Shown here: piece after piece, positions 30,490-38,530 of the stretch
How positions within the stretch are numbered: position 1 is the first letter of the stretch
Layout: each line of letters starts with the position of its first letter
Origin: a virus
DNA: 42,901 nt
IMG/VR virus record: IMGVR_UViG_3300035698_008326
Span: 1-42,901 of that record
Direction: 5' to 3' (one strand)
Notes under the pieces: model-generated
Told to the model about the DNA's origin: nothing
What the model saw: the letters and a program-made list of their open reading frames with translations, nothing else
The model's database searches: none
Made by a program: the position numbers and the translations under genes

Positions 30490-31002
30490 TTAAATAAATC
30501 CTCGTTCTTTTTGTTTATTCTCAAAGTAATTAGTCCATTCGTCTCTTTTAAAGTTTGTTTGTCCATGGCAAATTGGACATAAACTAATTAAATTATTTGG
30601 GTTGTTATTCTTTTTATTAAAATCAATATGATGCACTGATAATATTCGTTTTCCTTCGTTTTGATGTCTGAAACATTGTTGACATCTGAATTGGTCACGT
30701 TTTCTTATTTTTTCTTTGAGTTGTTTATTAAACTTGATTCCATAAGGTTCAAAGGATTTACCACCATTCCAAGATGGATTTTCATTTCCTTTAAATTTAC
30801 CAACATAGTTGGGTTGAGTTTCTTTATTCCACTTGTTGTGAGTCTGTGAATTTTTTGCTGATTCACTCATATTCTTTTTCACTTCGTCTGAATATGTAAA
30901 TCCAACTCGGTAATTGCCCTTACCTTTGTTCCAAGGAGTATGACCTTGCTTAAATTGGCCTTTTTCTACTCCTTTATAACAAGGGTGTCCTTTTTGGAAC
31001 AT
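30490..31002 (-). CDS. HNH homing endonuclease, 170 aa
   Basis: N-terminal NUMOD-like repeats (FKQGHTPWNKGKGNYRVG; YSDEVKKNMSESAKN), then GGKSFEPYGIKFNKQLKEKIRKRDQFRC and the HNH core LSVHHIDFNKKNNNPNNLISLC with CxxC knuckles (RCQQC, CPIC). C-terminal half close to that of 25541-26203. Inserted between two structural genes. Confidence 0.9.
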   Translation of the reverse strand: MFQKGHPCYKGVEKGQFKQGHTPWNKGKGNYRVGFTYSDEVKKNMSESAKNSQTHNKWNKETQPNYVGKFKGNENPSWNGGKSFEPYGIKFNKQLKEKIRKRDQFRCQQCFRHQNEGKRILSVHHIDFNKKNNNPNNLISLCPICHGQTNFKRDEWTNYFENKQKERGFI

Positions 31003-31004
31003 AT

Positions 31005-31412
31005 TTATTTAAACTCCAACCAAGTTATGTCCATGTTTAAAGCTGTACCAGATTGAGCACCACTTACTACTAAGTATGGAACTCCAACTGTTGGATAATA
31101 TCCGTATGCGCTCCCACCAGCTTCTGTTAACAAGTCAGTTCCTTGTTTTCCAATAACTAACGGAATTACTGCATCATTCCAGACCATATCTCCTGGTGTT
31201 GCTGATTCGCTTCCTGTAATGAATGGATTTGATAATGTTACTCCACTTTCCATAACCTTGAACCAACCTGTACTACCAAGTCCTGTTCCAGACCAATCAA
31301 GTCTTCTAACTTCACCAACTATCGGTTCACTACCATAAGCTGCACCATAAGCTGAGCCAGACGTACCAGTCGTTGTGACTGTTATCCTCTGTTTCTTCAT
31401 CACTCCTCTCAT
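31005..31412 (-). CDS. Structural protein, 135 aa
   Basis: Beta-rich and Gly/Ser-rich: VTTTGTSGSAYGAAYGSEPI, VGEVRRLDWSGTGLGSTGW, NMDITWLEFK. Looks like a small jelly-roll or Ig-like virion protein. The first ATG is chosen because it overlaps the upstream stop and has GGAG eight bases before it. Function unknown. Confidence 0.55.
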   Translation of the reverse strand: MRGVMKKQRITVTTTGTSGSAYGAAYGSEPIVGEVRRLDWSGTGLGSTGWFKVMESGVTLSNPFITGSESATPGDMVWNDAVIPLVIGKQGTDLLTEAGGSAYGYYPTVGVPYLVVSGAQSGTALNMDITWLEFK

Positions 31413-31720
31413 TCTGTCAACTCCAATATTTTATTAACTCTTCCGCCTTCTAACCTCGGAATTTTAGTTATACCAAGACCATTCAGTATTTCTACTTGTT
31501 CGTCCTTGTTTAAAGCTTTAAGTTCATCTTTAGTATACTTTGGTTCTTCACCCAGTTCTTCTTCTGATTCTATAACTTTTTCTTTGACTTCTTGAGTGTC
31601 TAATTTTCCTTCTACTTTAGAAGGCAGTCTTGCAGAGGCATACAATGCCCTTTTATACAATACCTGATTGACACCTTTCCAAGTCTTCATTTCTTGTAAA
31701 GCATCTTCTCTTGTCTCCAT
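31409..31720 (-). CDS. LEM/Rho-N-like helical protein of the head module, 103 aa
   Basis: Acidic helical linker followed by a C-terminal ~40-residue YTKDELKALNKDEQVEILNGL...KIPRLEGGRVNKIL, the pattern of HeH/LEM or Rho-N domains often found in phage head-tail connectors. ATGA overlap with the next gene. Confidence 0.6.
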   Translation of the reverse strand: METREDALQEMKTWKGVNQVLYKRALYASARLPSKVEGKLDTQEVKEKVIESEEELGEEPKYTKDELKALNKDEQVEILNGLGITKIPRLEGGRVNKILELTE

Positions 31721-31732
31721 CTTTCCTCCTAT

Positions 31733-31813
31733 TTATTCTACTTTAGGTTCCTCAGGCACTTCTTCGGTTTTTTCTTCCTCGGGAGCTTCCTGCGGTACTT
31801 CTTCTTCAGCCAT
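31733..31813 (-). CDS. Acidic Glu/Pro peptide, 26 aa
   Basis: MAEEEVPQEAPEEEKTEEVP and on, wholly disordered and strongly acidic. GGAGG at 31825-31829 region (minus GGAGGTTATTAGAATGG) gives a good ribosome-binding site. Position among abundant head genes suggests a real expressed peptide. Function unknown. Confidence 0.5.
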   Translation of the reverse strand: MAEEEVPQEAPEEEKTEEVPEEPKVE

Positions 31814-31843
31814 TCTAATAACCTCCAATTTATGAAAATAATT

Positions 31844-31871
31844 TATAGACGGCTATAAAGCCGCTATAAAA
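31844..31871 (-). promoter_or_regulatory. Tandem TTTATAGC repeats with near-palindrome, possible promoter
   Basis: Plus strand TATAGACGGCTATA (31844-31857) is followed by AAGCCGCTATAAA, so on the minus strand TTTATAGC occurs twice, then TATAAATT. It is a variant of the genome's TATAGTCGTCTATA motif placed 31-58 bp before the acidic peptide gene. Could be a TATA promoter with overlapping operator. Confidence 0.4.
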
Positions 31872-31872
31872 T

Positions 31873-32127
31873 TTAATCAGTTGCAGTAAAGCTTCCAGCA
31901 GTGAATAGTCCAACACATGAACCACCAGCACTAAAAATACTTCCAGCGGCAGTTATTGCTCCACCAGTAACTCCTTCAGTCACTGAACCTGTGTTTGCAA
32001 ATAAACTTCCAGCAGCCGTAATATCTGTTGCAGCCACTGACGTTCCAGAGAATGCTGTTCCAGCATAAATGTTTGCTCCAGATACCGCTATTGCTCTAAC
32101 TTCAGCTGATGCTAATCCGTCTTTCAT
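31873..32127 (-). CDS. Ala/Gly-rich head protein with internal repeat, 84 aa
   Basis: Small-residue beta sequence with two matching units (ITAAGSLFANTGSVTEGVTG and ITAAGSIFSAGGSC). A strong GGAGG site precedes the ATG, directly after the capsid gene. Probably an abundant decoration or surface protein; no known family. Confidence 0.5.
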   Translation of the reverse strand: MKDGLASAEVRAIAVSGANIYAGTAFSGTSVAATDITAAGSLFANTGSVTEGVTGGAITAAGSIFSAGGSCVGLFTAGSFTATD

Positions 32128-32148
32128 TTTCTTAGACCTCCATCAACT

Positions 32149-33066
32149 TTACGTTGTAGTTATTTCTGACGTTGCCGCACTGTATAAATAAACTGCTTGA
32201 ACTCTTTGAGTTGCTGCAATATATTTTGTATCTCGTGCATAGTCGTCCCAGTTAACTAATGTAATTGGTCTTTTCTCAACAATAGCGAAAGCTTTGTTTC
32301 TGTCAATGATGTATGCTAATTTAGCACTCACTGAAACTGAAACTAAAACATTCATACCGAAGATTACTCCAATTAATCTTTTACTTGGGTCGTTGATTCC
32401 TGCCTTGTCCGCTTCTGTGAACGTATCAAGGTTCCTCAAATCGTTAGCTACTTCTACTCCAACAATCATATCAGTTGGCACATAGTTTTCAGCTTCTAAT
32501 TGCTGCATGCTTTCTGTTATGTCAGTAATAGGTAGTGTTGCGTTAGTATTTGCTACCAAATTTCCTGATGCTGTTGCTGCTGCGTCCAATTGAACAACAA
32601 CTAAATTATCTTCGTTTTTAGCAAGTTCGTAAGCCGCTGTTTCTGCGTTGTATCTAAGTAAGTCAAATTGAGAATCCTCAATCATTTCCTTAGTTATACC
32701 AACTCTAACTGCATACTTCTTTGGAGTACAACTTCTGTTAGTGTAAGTTTCCTTACCTAATGGAATGTCTGCTCCTTCAGCTACTTCGTAAACTATTCCT
32801 GATTCAGCATCTTGCAAGTTTATGTTTAATGAACTTCCAGGTACTCCGGAGGGTCCAATAATCATTGCTGCTAATTGTCTGAAAACAAGTTTTCTTCTTA
32901 CTGCACTTTGTAGTGTTGAGTAAATTGTTGCAGGGATTAAAGTTGTTCCAGCTACTCCAAGACCTGTTTGTAACAAATCTTCTTTTACCTTAATTCTTCC
33001 AATCTCTTTGCCTTCTTTACCGCTTGAATTTACTTCTACGATTCTTTGTTCTTGTATTTGTGTCAT
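32149..33066 (-). CDS. Major capsid protein, HK97 fold, 305 aa
   Basis: A short charged N-terminal region precedes AGTTLIPATIYSTLQSAVRRKLVFRQLA. The E-loop/P-domain follows: VYEVAEGADIPLGKETYTNR, KYAVRVGITKEMIEDSQFDLL. The A-domain has VGVEVANDLRNLDTF, FGMNVLVSVSVSAKLAYIIDRNKA. This is typical of HK97-fold capsids of tailed viruses. GGAGG precedes the start. Lies after protease, scaffold-like and cement-like genes. Confidence 0.9.
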   Translation of the reverse strand: MTQIQEQRIVEVNSSGKEGKEIGRIKVKEDLLQTGLGVAGTTLIPATIYSTLQSAVRRKLVFRQLAAMIIGPSGVPGSSLNINLQDAESGIVYEVAEGADIPLGKETYTNRSCTPKKYAVRVGITKEMIEDSQFDLLRYNAETAAYELAKNEDNLVVVQLDAAATASGNLVANTNATLPITDITESMQQLEAENYVPTDMIVGVEVANDLRNLDTFTEADKAGINDPSKRLIGVIFGMNVLVSVSVSAKLAYIIDRNKAFAIVEKRPITLVNWDDYARDTKYIAATQRVQAVYLYSAATSEITTT

Positions 33067-33070
33067 CTTT

Positions 33071-33493
33071 TTATCCTCCGTTGAAGTTCAATCCTGCGAT
33101 TAAGAACTTCCCATCAGCGTTTGATGTTCCAGTTACTGCTCTTCCAATACATGAACCAACTGCTTCGTCATACAATGCCGCGCTTCCACCAGAGAATACA
33201 ACTCCAGTTCCTGCTGTTACATTAATTCCAGACATAATAAATAGTCCTTGTGTAATGATTCCAACTGTTCCTCCACTTGATGCAGCTCCTAAAGCTACTC
33301 CAACTGAAAGTTGTGCTATATTAGCAACTGTATCTATTGGTGCTACTGTAATGTCTGTTGCTGCATAGCTGCTTTGAGCTAATGTTACAACATCGTTGCT
33401 TGAAGTCGAATAAACTACTTCACCAACAGTAATATCTTCATCTGCATAAGCAGTGATAACCTTACCGTCTCCTAAATATACTGATTGTACCAT
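33071..33493 (-). CDS. Capsid decoration/cement-like protein, 140 aa
   Basis: MVQSVYLGDGKVITAYADEDI ... VGEVVYSTSSNDVV ... SVGVALGAASSGGTVGIIT ... FIMSGINVTAG. This is the beta-barrel pattern of DUF2190-type capsid cement proteins, usually beside the capsid gene, as here. Confidence 0.7.
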   Translation of the reverse strand: MVQSVYLGDGKVITAYADEDITVGEVVYSTSSNDVVTLAQSSYAATDITVAPIDTVANIAQLSVGVALGAASSGGTVGIITQGLFIMSGINVTAGTGVVFSGGSAALYDEAVGSCIGRAVTGTSNADGKFLIAGLNFNGG

Positions 33494-33494
33494 T

Positions 33495-33938
33495 TTAGTA
33501 TAAATCCTCCGCCTTTGTAGTTCCTGTTATGATTCTTGCATAAGATTCTCTGAACCAATCGTATCTCCACTCTCTGAACATTTCGTTGCCTTGTACCTTA
33601 ATTGGTCCTTCAGCATATTCTGGACAGAAGTCGTGTACTTCATCAGTTACTTCACTCTTTGTTTCTTTTACTTTAGCTGGGTCTTTAATCTCGACCTTTT
33701 CATCAACCTTCTTAGATTCTTGTTTGAAGTTTTTAGCTTGAGCAATCAAAGATGTTATTCCTTTTTCGCCAATCTCAAGTAGTTCTTTCTCTTCTACTTT
33801 AACTCCTGCTTCTTTTGCTTCTAAAACAAGTCTACTAAGGTATTTAGTTTCAGCTTCTGTTATTTTAGCTTCTCTGTCAGATAGTTCTTTCTTGAACGTC
33901 TCTTCAGATGCTTCAATAACTTTAGTTTTTTCTACCAT
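33495..33938 (-). CDS. Scaffold-like protein, 147 aa
   Basis: Residues ~1-95 are charged coiled coil (EETFKKELSDREAKITEAET ... KNFKQESKKVDEKV), followed by a compact aromatic C-terminal part (FREWRYDWFRESYARI). Coiled coil plus position between prohead protease and capsid genes indicates a scaffold. Capsid-binding by the C-terminus is inference. Confidence 0.6.
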   Translation of the reverse strand: MVEKTKVIEASEETFKKELSDREAKITEAETKYLSRLVLEAKEAGVKVEEKELLEIGEKGITSLIAQAKNFKQESKKVDEKVEIKDPAKVKETKSEVTDEVHDFCPEYAEGPIKVQGNEMFREWRYDWFRESYARIITGTTKAEDLY

Positions 33939-33944
33939 ATTCTG

Positions 33945-34520
33945 TTACCTCGTTAGTATAAGGAATTTTTTAGGTTGTTCCTCTACAACTTCTGATTTCG
34001 GATTGTCAAGACTGAAGTTTTCAGCTACTGCTGTAGCGAAGTCTATTCCTGCACTCGGCACTCCACCGATTCCTACAAGACTTAATTCTTCTATCTTGAG
34101 ATTGCGAACCTCATAAATTTCATTGCCGTCCTCAACAATTCTCTTTAAATCGCCTGTTGCTCCAATTGATACATTATTGATTAAACCGTCTTGTACCATT
34201 TCAACAACATCTGGATTCTTGACTGTATTTCGAACCTTACTCTCGTACTTTAATTTCTGACCATCGAATCCTTGAGCTTCAATTATTCCGACAGCGTTTC
34301 TGGCTTCTCCTGAGTTGTGGTCCATAAATACTTTGATACCTTTAATATCCTGTTTAGCTAATTCCTCAGCCAGATATTTCCTATCATTTTTACTTACTAC
34401 GGCCTCAACAGCAGTTCCACCAATTTTTACCCATTTAGTTTTAGAATCTGCTCCACTGCTTTCTGTTACAGTGAACGTTTCTGTCCATTTCAATGGTGTT
34501 TTTGTTTTGTCTTCTGGCAT
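33945..34520 (-). CDS. Prohead maturation protease, S78-like, 191 aa
   Basis: Herpes/HK97-type protease pattern: H68 in KVFMDHNSG, then S118 in NNVSIGAT, with an acidic third residue likely E139/E145 in YEVRNLKIEELSLVGIGGVPSAG. The 'eelSLVgi...sAg' end is diagnostic. The N-terminus is a short extension. It cleaves scaffold and capsid N-termini during head maturation. Confidence 0.85.
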   Translation of the reverse strand: MPEDKTKTPLKWTETFTVTESSGADSKTKWVKIGGTAVEAVVSKNDRKYLAEELAKQDIKGIKVFMDHNSGEARNAVGIIEAQGFDGQKLKYESKVRNTVKNPDVVEMVQDGLINNVSIGATGDLKRIVEDGNEIYEVRNLKIEELSLVGIGGVPSAGIDFATAVAENFSLDNPKSEVVEEQPKKFLILTR

Positions 34521-34529
34521 GTTGCCTCC

Positions 34530-34808
34530 TCAATTATAATCTGAATCTTTGTACATTCTTCCTTTTTCTTTACTCGGAGTATAACCAACAATCGTGGTAT
34601 CTCTCCTTTCGTCTACTTTCGTATTAAATCGTGACATTGCTCCTTCGTCGCTTGTTAAAGCACTTCCAGTCATATTATTCCATTTCTTCTTAGGTTTCTC
34701 AAATGAACCAGTACAAACAAAATCTCCTTGGTCATGTCCGCTTATTGCATGTCTTCCTCCGCATGCTGGACAATTATCGATAACAATTATATCTTCTTCA
34801 TTTACCAT
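34530..34808 (-). CDS. Zinc-binding small protein, 92 aa
   Basis: N-terminal CPACGGRH plus a downstream C/H (SGHDQGDFVC) suggest one zinc site; the rest is charged and probably disordered (FEKPKKKWNN ... TPSKEKGRMYKD). Between a 47-aa peptide and the protease. Function unknown. Confidence 0.6.
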   Translation of the reverse strand: MVNEEDIIVIDNCPACGGRHAISGHDQGDFVCTGSFEKPKKKWNNMTGSALTSDEGAMSRFNTKVDERRDTTIVGYTPSKEKGRMYKDSDYN

Positions 34809-34941
34809 ATGTTTTCTCCCATTCGTCTTTGCTTACTACTCTATCTTTCCAAATCATTTTACCGTCATCGAATTTAATCTCATCAATTATGTGACTTCCC
34901 TTTGGTCGTACTTTTCCTGGTCTTGTTAATCTTTTTCCCAA
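34798..34941 (-). CDS. Small protein starting at TTG, 47 aa
   Basis: MGKRLTRPGKVRPKGSHIID ... MIWKDRVVSKDEWEKTYGK. TTG 34941 immediately follows the TAG of the preceding gene. GAGG ten bases upstream matches spacing used elsewhere in this genome. It overlaps the next ATG by ATGG/TGA frames. The sequence looks like a small beta-hairpin/SH3-like protein ('kfdDGkmiwkdrvvskdeW'). Confidence 0.5.
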   Translation of the reverse strand: MGKRLTRPGKVRPKGSHIIDEIKFDDGKMIWKDRVVSKDEWEKTYGK

Positions 34942-35028
34942 CTAACAATTACCTCGTCCCATTCCCGCTTTTTTTCCTTTAGCTCTTGGGCTTCTTGCTC
35001 TTGGTCCTTTTCCATCTCTATCTGCCAT
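34942..35028 (-). CDS. Small basic Gly/Arg peptide, DUF5320-like, 28 aa
   Basis: MADRDGKGPRARSPRAKGKK and on, ending GMGRGNC. The 'm.gRDGkGP.....G.GrG.C' layout is that of DUF5320 N-termini (methanogen and metal-enzyme neighbourhoods), but only the motif is present. Follows the portal stop closely, with GGAGG before ATG. Confidence 0.5.
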   Translation of the reverse strand: MADRDGKGPRARSPRAKGKKAGMGRGNC

Positions 35029-35040
35029 TTCGTACCTCCA

Positions 35041-37113
35041 TTAATCTACCACCGGTATAAAAGTACATCTACAATTTGGATGAAGAGGTATTTGTCCTTG
35101 TGATTCATTAATTGTCATCTCGTTTCCATTTAAAGCCGCACACTCTGGACAAGCATCCATTGCAGCTAACCATTCTACTTTTTTAAGTCCTGCTTGTGCA
35201 TATCCATTTAATCTTCCCATGTTAATTGCATTACTTACTTCTGTTCTTGCAATTGTCTCTAATCTGCCTTTGTATGTTTCTTCTATTCCTTTTAATCTTG
35301 CTTTCATCTTAGTAATAGACTCTCCTTTCATTACACCCATTCTAAGACTTGACTTAATTCTTCCCTTTAGTTCTTCGCTTACTGTTAATAATAAATCTGT
35401 ATTCTTTTCATCTAAGAAAAATAATGCATCGTAATCTTCTAAGTTAAATGTAAGTGTTTCTCCTGTATCTAATGCTGCTCTATTTAATCCACTCTCAAAC
35501 GCATCTCTTGGCTTAGATAGTCCCTCTGTTCTTGTCTCTCTGTAGAAATTATCCATAATTCTATTTACATCATCTAAGTTAACATTCTTCTTCTCTGTAA
35601 TTACTTTATATGATTCTAACTTCTCGGCTGTTAGTTCAGCTTCTACTTGATTAAATGCTTCCTTTAACTTCTTAACAACAAACTTAGCATAAGCATCTTC
35701 TAATGGCATTTGTTCTTTAACCCATCTCTTGTCTCCTTTAGGAATCTGTTCATTTCTTCCTGCCGACTCTGTAATTTGAGTTCCACAAGTGTGTTCTTTC
35801 TTTTTAGCAAATGGATTAGGTTTCTTTTCTTCTGGTTTATTGAATGCTTGTTTTGCTAATTCTTTCTTGTCTTCATCTTCTGCTTTAAGAATTGCAATTC
35901 CGGCATCATCCTCTCTGAACTCCTCAGGTAATAATTCAATAGCTTTATTTAATGAAAGTAAACCTTTCTCTTTTAATTTAAGTATCATATCTATTCTTTC
36001 CTTCTCGTCTTCACTCTCTGCTTCCTCCCATATAATTTCAGGTATCTCGTAAGTTTCTGCAATAAATCCTTTGTCCTTATCAACTGCTTCTTTAATCTCA
36101 GCGTTTTTCCATATTAAATCTAATTGTATCTGGAATATCTTTAATTCAACAGTTCTTGCTATATTCCTTTGTAGAATTTTAATCCTTGTTCTAAATGCTT
36201 CATAAGTAGTATCTGCTTGAGCCTTGTTACTTCCCTCTGATAATCCGAGTAAGTCTCTTGGTACTTTTAATCCAATTATTAAATTATCAAATAATAGTTT
36301 AAGAATCTTAGATAAGTCTAATGCTTTTCCTTCAAAGCCGATTGGTTTCAAGTCAACCTCAGGACCTGTTACAATATCTTGGTTTGCGTCTAAGTCTTCT
36401 ATATCACTTGACCATTGGTCAATGTCTTCTTGTACTGGAAATAATTCTGTTGCTAAATCACCGACTTTAACATGAATAAGAGGTGCTGCATATTTCTTAA
36501 CAACTACCTTAGATAAATCAACCATGTTGTTTAATGTGTTAATCTCACAAACAAGAGGTTTAATTAGACTCTGACCATATGTTCCAGAATGAGGTGCATT
36601 AAAACTAAAGTGAACTATTTCATCTTCGGAAAATGTTATTTCTTTATTATCTGCTGTTTTTTGTATATAGGCTTTGCCTTTTACTAAATTACCATACTTA
36701 TCTATATTCATCCTCATTGTTTGAGTCGGAATTACTTTAAGCTCTGATATTCCTCCCTCGTCGGTTCCTATCTCTACAAAGCAATTACCGTAGATTAAAA
36801 GGTTTGTACAAATCTTGTGTACCAATCCATTGAATCCAAATTTATCAAGAAGGTCTGATATAATAACAACTGCATTATCTTTGTTTTCTCCTAACTCAAG
36901 TTCATCGACTCTACTTACTACAGACATATGTTGTACAGTAAAATCAGAAGTAACATCAATCGCTGTTCTAACCGGAGCGAATGTATCATAAATAGTTTTG
37001 TATGTTTTCCAGTTCTTTACGTCCCCGTCTTCGGGACCATCTAAACTGAATGTGTCAGAAGTAAAAATACTTTTATTCTCTTTAATTTGCTTAGCTTTGA
37101 GGATATCTACCAT
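35041..37113 (-). CDS. Portal protein fused to MuF-type head morphogenesis domain, 690 aa
   Basis: Residues ~30-430 are a portal: YDTFAPVRTAIDVTSDFTVQ, NLLIYGNCFVEIGTDEGG, EIVHFSFNAPHSGTYGQSLI, KVVVKKYAAPLIHVKVG. A charged linker (~430-600) leads to the MuF domain (~620-690): ARTEVSNAINMGRLNGYAQA and MDACPECAALNGNEM ... LHPNCRCTF. Such fusions are known in several siphovirus groups and give a one-protein portal and head-morphogenesis factor. Preceded by a structured 5' region and a promoter. Confidence 0.9.
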   Translation of the reverse strand: MVDILKAKQIKENKSIFTSDTFSLDGPEDGDVKNWKTYKTIYDTFAPVRTAIDVTSDFTVQHMSVVSRVDELELGENKDNAVVIISDLLDKFGFNGLVHKICTNLLIYGNCFVEIGTDEGGISELKVIPTQTMRMNIDKYGNLVKGKAYIQKTADNKEITFSEDEIVHFSFNAPHSGTYGQSLIKPLVCEINTLNNMVDLSKVVVKKYAAPLIHVKVGDLATELFPVQEDIDQWSSDIEDLDANQDIVTGPEVDLKPIGFEGKALDLSKILKLLFDNLIIGLKVPRDLLGLSEGSNKAQADTTYEAFRTRIKILQRNIARTVELKIFQIQLDLIWKNAEIKEAVDKDKGFIAETYEIPEIIWEEAESEDEKERIDMILKLKEKGLLSLNKAIELLPEEFREDDAGIAILKAEDEDKKELAKQAFNKPEEKKPNPFAKKKEHTCGTQITESAGRNEQIPKGDKRWVKEQMPLEDAYAKFVVKKLKEAFNQVEAELTAEKLESYKVITEKKNVNLDDVNRIMDNFYRETRTEGLSKPRDAFESGLNRAALDTGETLTFNLEDYDALFFLDEKNTDLLLTVSEELKGRIKSSLRMGVMKGESITKMKARLKGIEETYKGRLETIARTEVSNAINMGRLNGYAQAGLKKVEWLAAMDACPECAALNGNEMTINESQGQIPLHPNCRCTFIPVVD

Positions 37114-37126
37114 GAGGAATATAAAT

Positions 37127-37203
37127 CGGCAGAGATAGAAAGGTAATCAAAGTTGTTTAGGGGTGGTTAAGATGAGAATTTGCTCACCTTTGATTGTCTG
37201 CCC
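37127..37203 (-). ncRNA. Structured 5' leader of the portal operon (RNA element B)
   Basis: Nested inverted repeats: GGCAGA (37128-37133) with TCTGCC (37197-37202), AATCAAAG (37145-37152) with CTTTGATT (37188-37195), and a small inner stem TGAG/CTCA (37173-37176, 37183-37186). It lies between TerL and the portal gene, and its minus-strand 5' edge falls ~25 bp after a TATA box, so the transcript would begin with the hairpin. Element A (40280-40340) shares the closing stem and a following TTTATATT. May be a leader, regulatory RNA or stability element. Confidence 0.6.
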
Positions 37204-37205
37204 TT

Positions 37206-37214
37206 TTGAATATA
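37206..37214. promoter_or_regulatory. TTGAATATA box near the portal promoter
   Basis: One of at least seven exact copies of this 9-mer at promoters (others at 6831, 6855, 7070, 7093, 38955 and 40248). Here it lies between the TATA element (37228-37247) and the predicted start of RNA element B. Likely an operator. Confidence 0.5.
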
Positions 37215-37227
37215 CAGAATTCAGTTC

Positions 37228-37247
37228 TTTATAAATATATTTATTTA
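37228..37247 (-). promoter_or_regulatory. Late promoter before RNA element B and portal
   Basis: Exact 20-bp match to 27643-27662 (plus strand TTTATAAATATATTTATTTA). Minus-strand TATA element overlapping the TerL stop. The predicted start (~25 bp downstream) coincides with the first base of RNA element B. Confidence 0.6.
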
Positions 37248-38530
37248 CGTACAACCTTACCACGAGTCAACCTTCTCTGGACACGGTTGGCTAGTGCTAC
37301 TAAAGCAAGAGCATCGCAATAATCATCTTTTCCTCTCTTTGGATGATGTAGTAACATATTACCACTCTTTGTTATCTCATATCTGAAGTCAAGAAGTTGG
37401 TAAATAAGCTTTTTATTATTTGGTATCTTAATCCTTCCCTTTTCCATTAACATCTTAAGATTAGAGTAAATGTCTAACTTACTCTTGACTGTAAATGTAA
37501 CTGGTTCAATTAAGTGATTATCTTCTTTAAGAGAATCTGTTGGTCCTCCGCCTAATCCACTCTCATCTAAATATATCTTCTGGATGTTGTGTTCCTTATC
37601 CATTATCCTAATCCTTCCTTCGGCTTCTGTAAGTCTCTTCTTATTAGTTTCTACGATTTCTACAATTCTCAATATCTCTTCATCCTTACGTGCTCTAAAG
37701 AAAGTACTGCTATCTTGACCCATTCGAGCAAAGTCAACACCAAGAAACTGAGGGGCATATGGTTCTCCTTCCGGCATGATTTCTTCAACACACCCTAATA
37801 CTAATTCAGAAGAAAAGTAAGCATCTGCTTCTTCCATGGCAATACAACCATATTCTTGATTGAACTCAAGAGAAGTACACTCTTCTTTTTGCTCATCTAT
37901 GAACTCTTGTGTAATTAATCCTTCTTTTAGAGCATAAGTATAATCATATATATGAGATTTGTATTTAGGACTATAACAGGCTCTATGAAAGTGATTCTTA
38001 CCAAAGAATGTACCTATCTGAATAAGACTACCATCTGTTGCAGCTAACATTGGCATAATAACTTGAGTCACTATCTCATCTTTAATCTTTGCACTCTCTT
38101 CTAAGATAACCTTGTGTGCTGTTTGACCTCTTATTGTATCCCCAAAGTCTCCCGTAGGAAGTGCTCTTATTACTGAACCATTAATAAATGTAATTTCCCT
38201 CATTGTGCAATTTTTAATATAATCAGAAGCGTTTTCTTCTGCAAGAATTCTCATTCTATTGAACATCTCAGCTGCTTGTCTATCTGTAGGAGCTATAATT
38301 AAAGTAGTTGTCTTAGGATTAGAAAGAGCAAAATATGGAGCAAATAAAGAAATAAGTGTGGTCTTACCAGTCTGTCTACAGAAACTTCCAGATACTCTCT
38401 TATGATTTAAACAATCACATAGAAAGTTAATCTGGTGTGGGTATATCTTTTTGAACTTCGGTATGCTGTTTTTCGCTACTTTCTCTATCCAATGCAGCAT
38501 GTGAAGTTCTTGCTCTTTCGTATCGCTCAT
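37241..38530 (-). CDS. terL: Terminase large subunit, 429 aa
   Basis: ATPase: Walker A RQTGKTT (residues 52-58), Walker B VILEE (141-145), coupling GTFFG (~173-177). RNase-H-fold nuclease: FLGVDFARMGQDSS (D266), IYLDESGLGGG (D322), then GKDDYCDAL (D402/403, D406). Start at ATG 38530 is preferred over 38542 because GGAG lies six bases before it. Either way it overlaps TerS by about 100 nt in another frame. Docks on the portal and packages DNA. Confidence 0.93.
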   Translation of the reverse strand: MSDTKEQELHMLHWIEKVAKNSIPKFKKIYPHQINFLCDCLNHKRVSGSFCRQTGKTTLISLFAPYFALSNPKTTTLIIAPTDRQAAEMFNRMRILAEENASDYIKNCTMREITFINGSVIRALPTGDFGDTIRGQTAHKVILEESAKIKDEIVTQVIMPMLAATDGSLIQIGTFFGKNHFHRACYSPKYKSHIYDYTYALKEGLITQEFIDEQKEECTSLEFNQEYGCIAMEEADAYFSSELVLGCVEEIMPEGEPYAPQFLGVDFARMGQDSSTFFRARKDEEILRIVEIVETNKKRLTEAEGRIRIMDKEHNIQKIYLDESGLGGGPTDSLKEDNHLIEPVTFTVKSKLDIYSNLKMLMEKGRIKIPNNKKLIYQLLDFRYEITKSGNMLLHHPKRGKDDYCDALALVALANRVQRRLTRGKVVRK

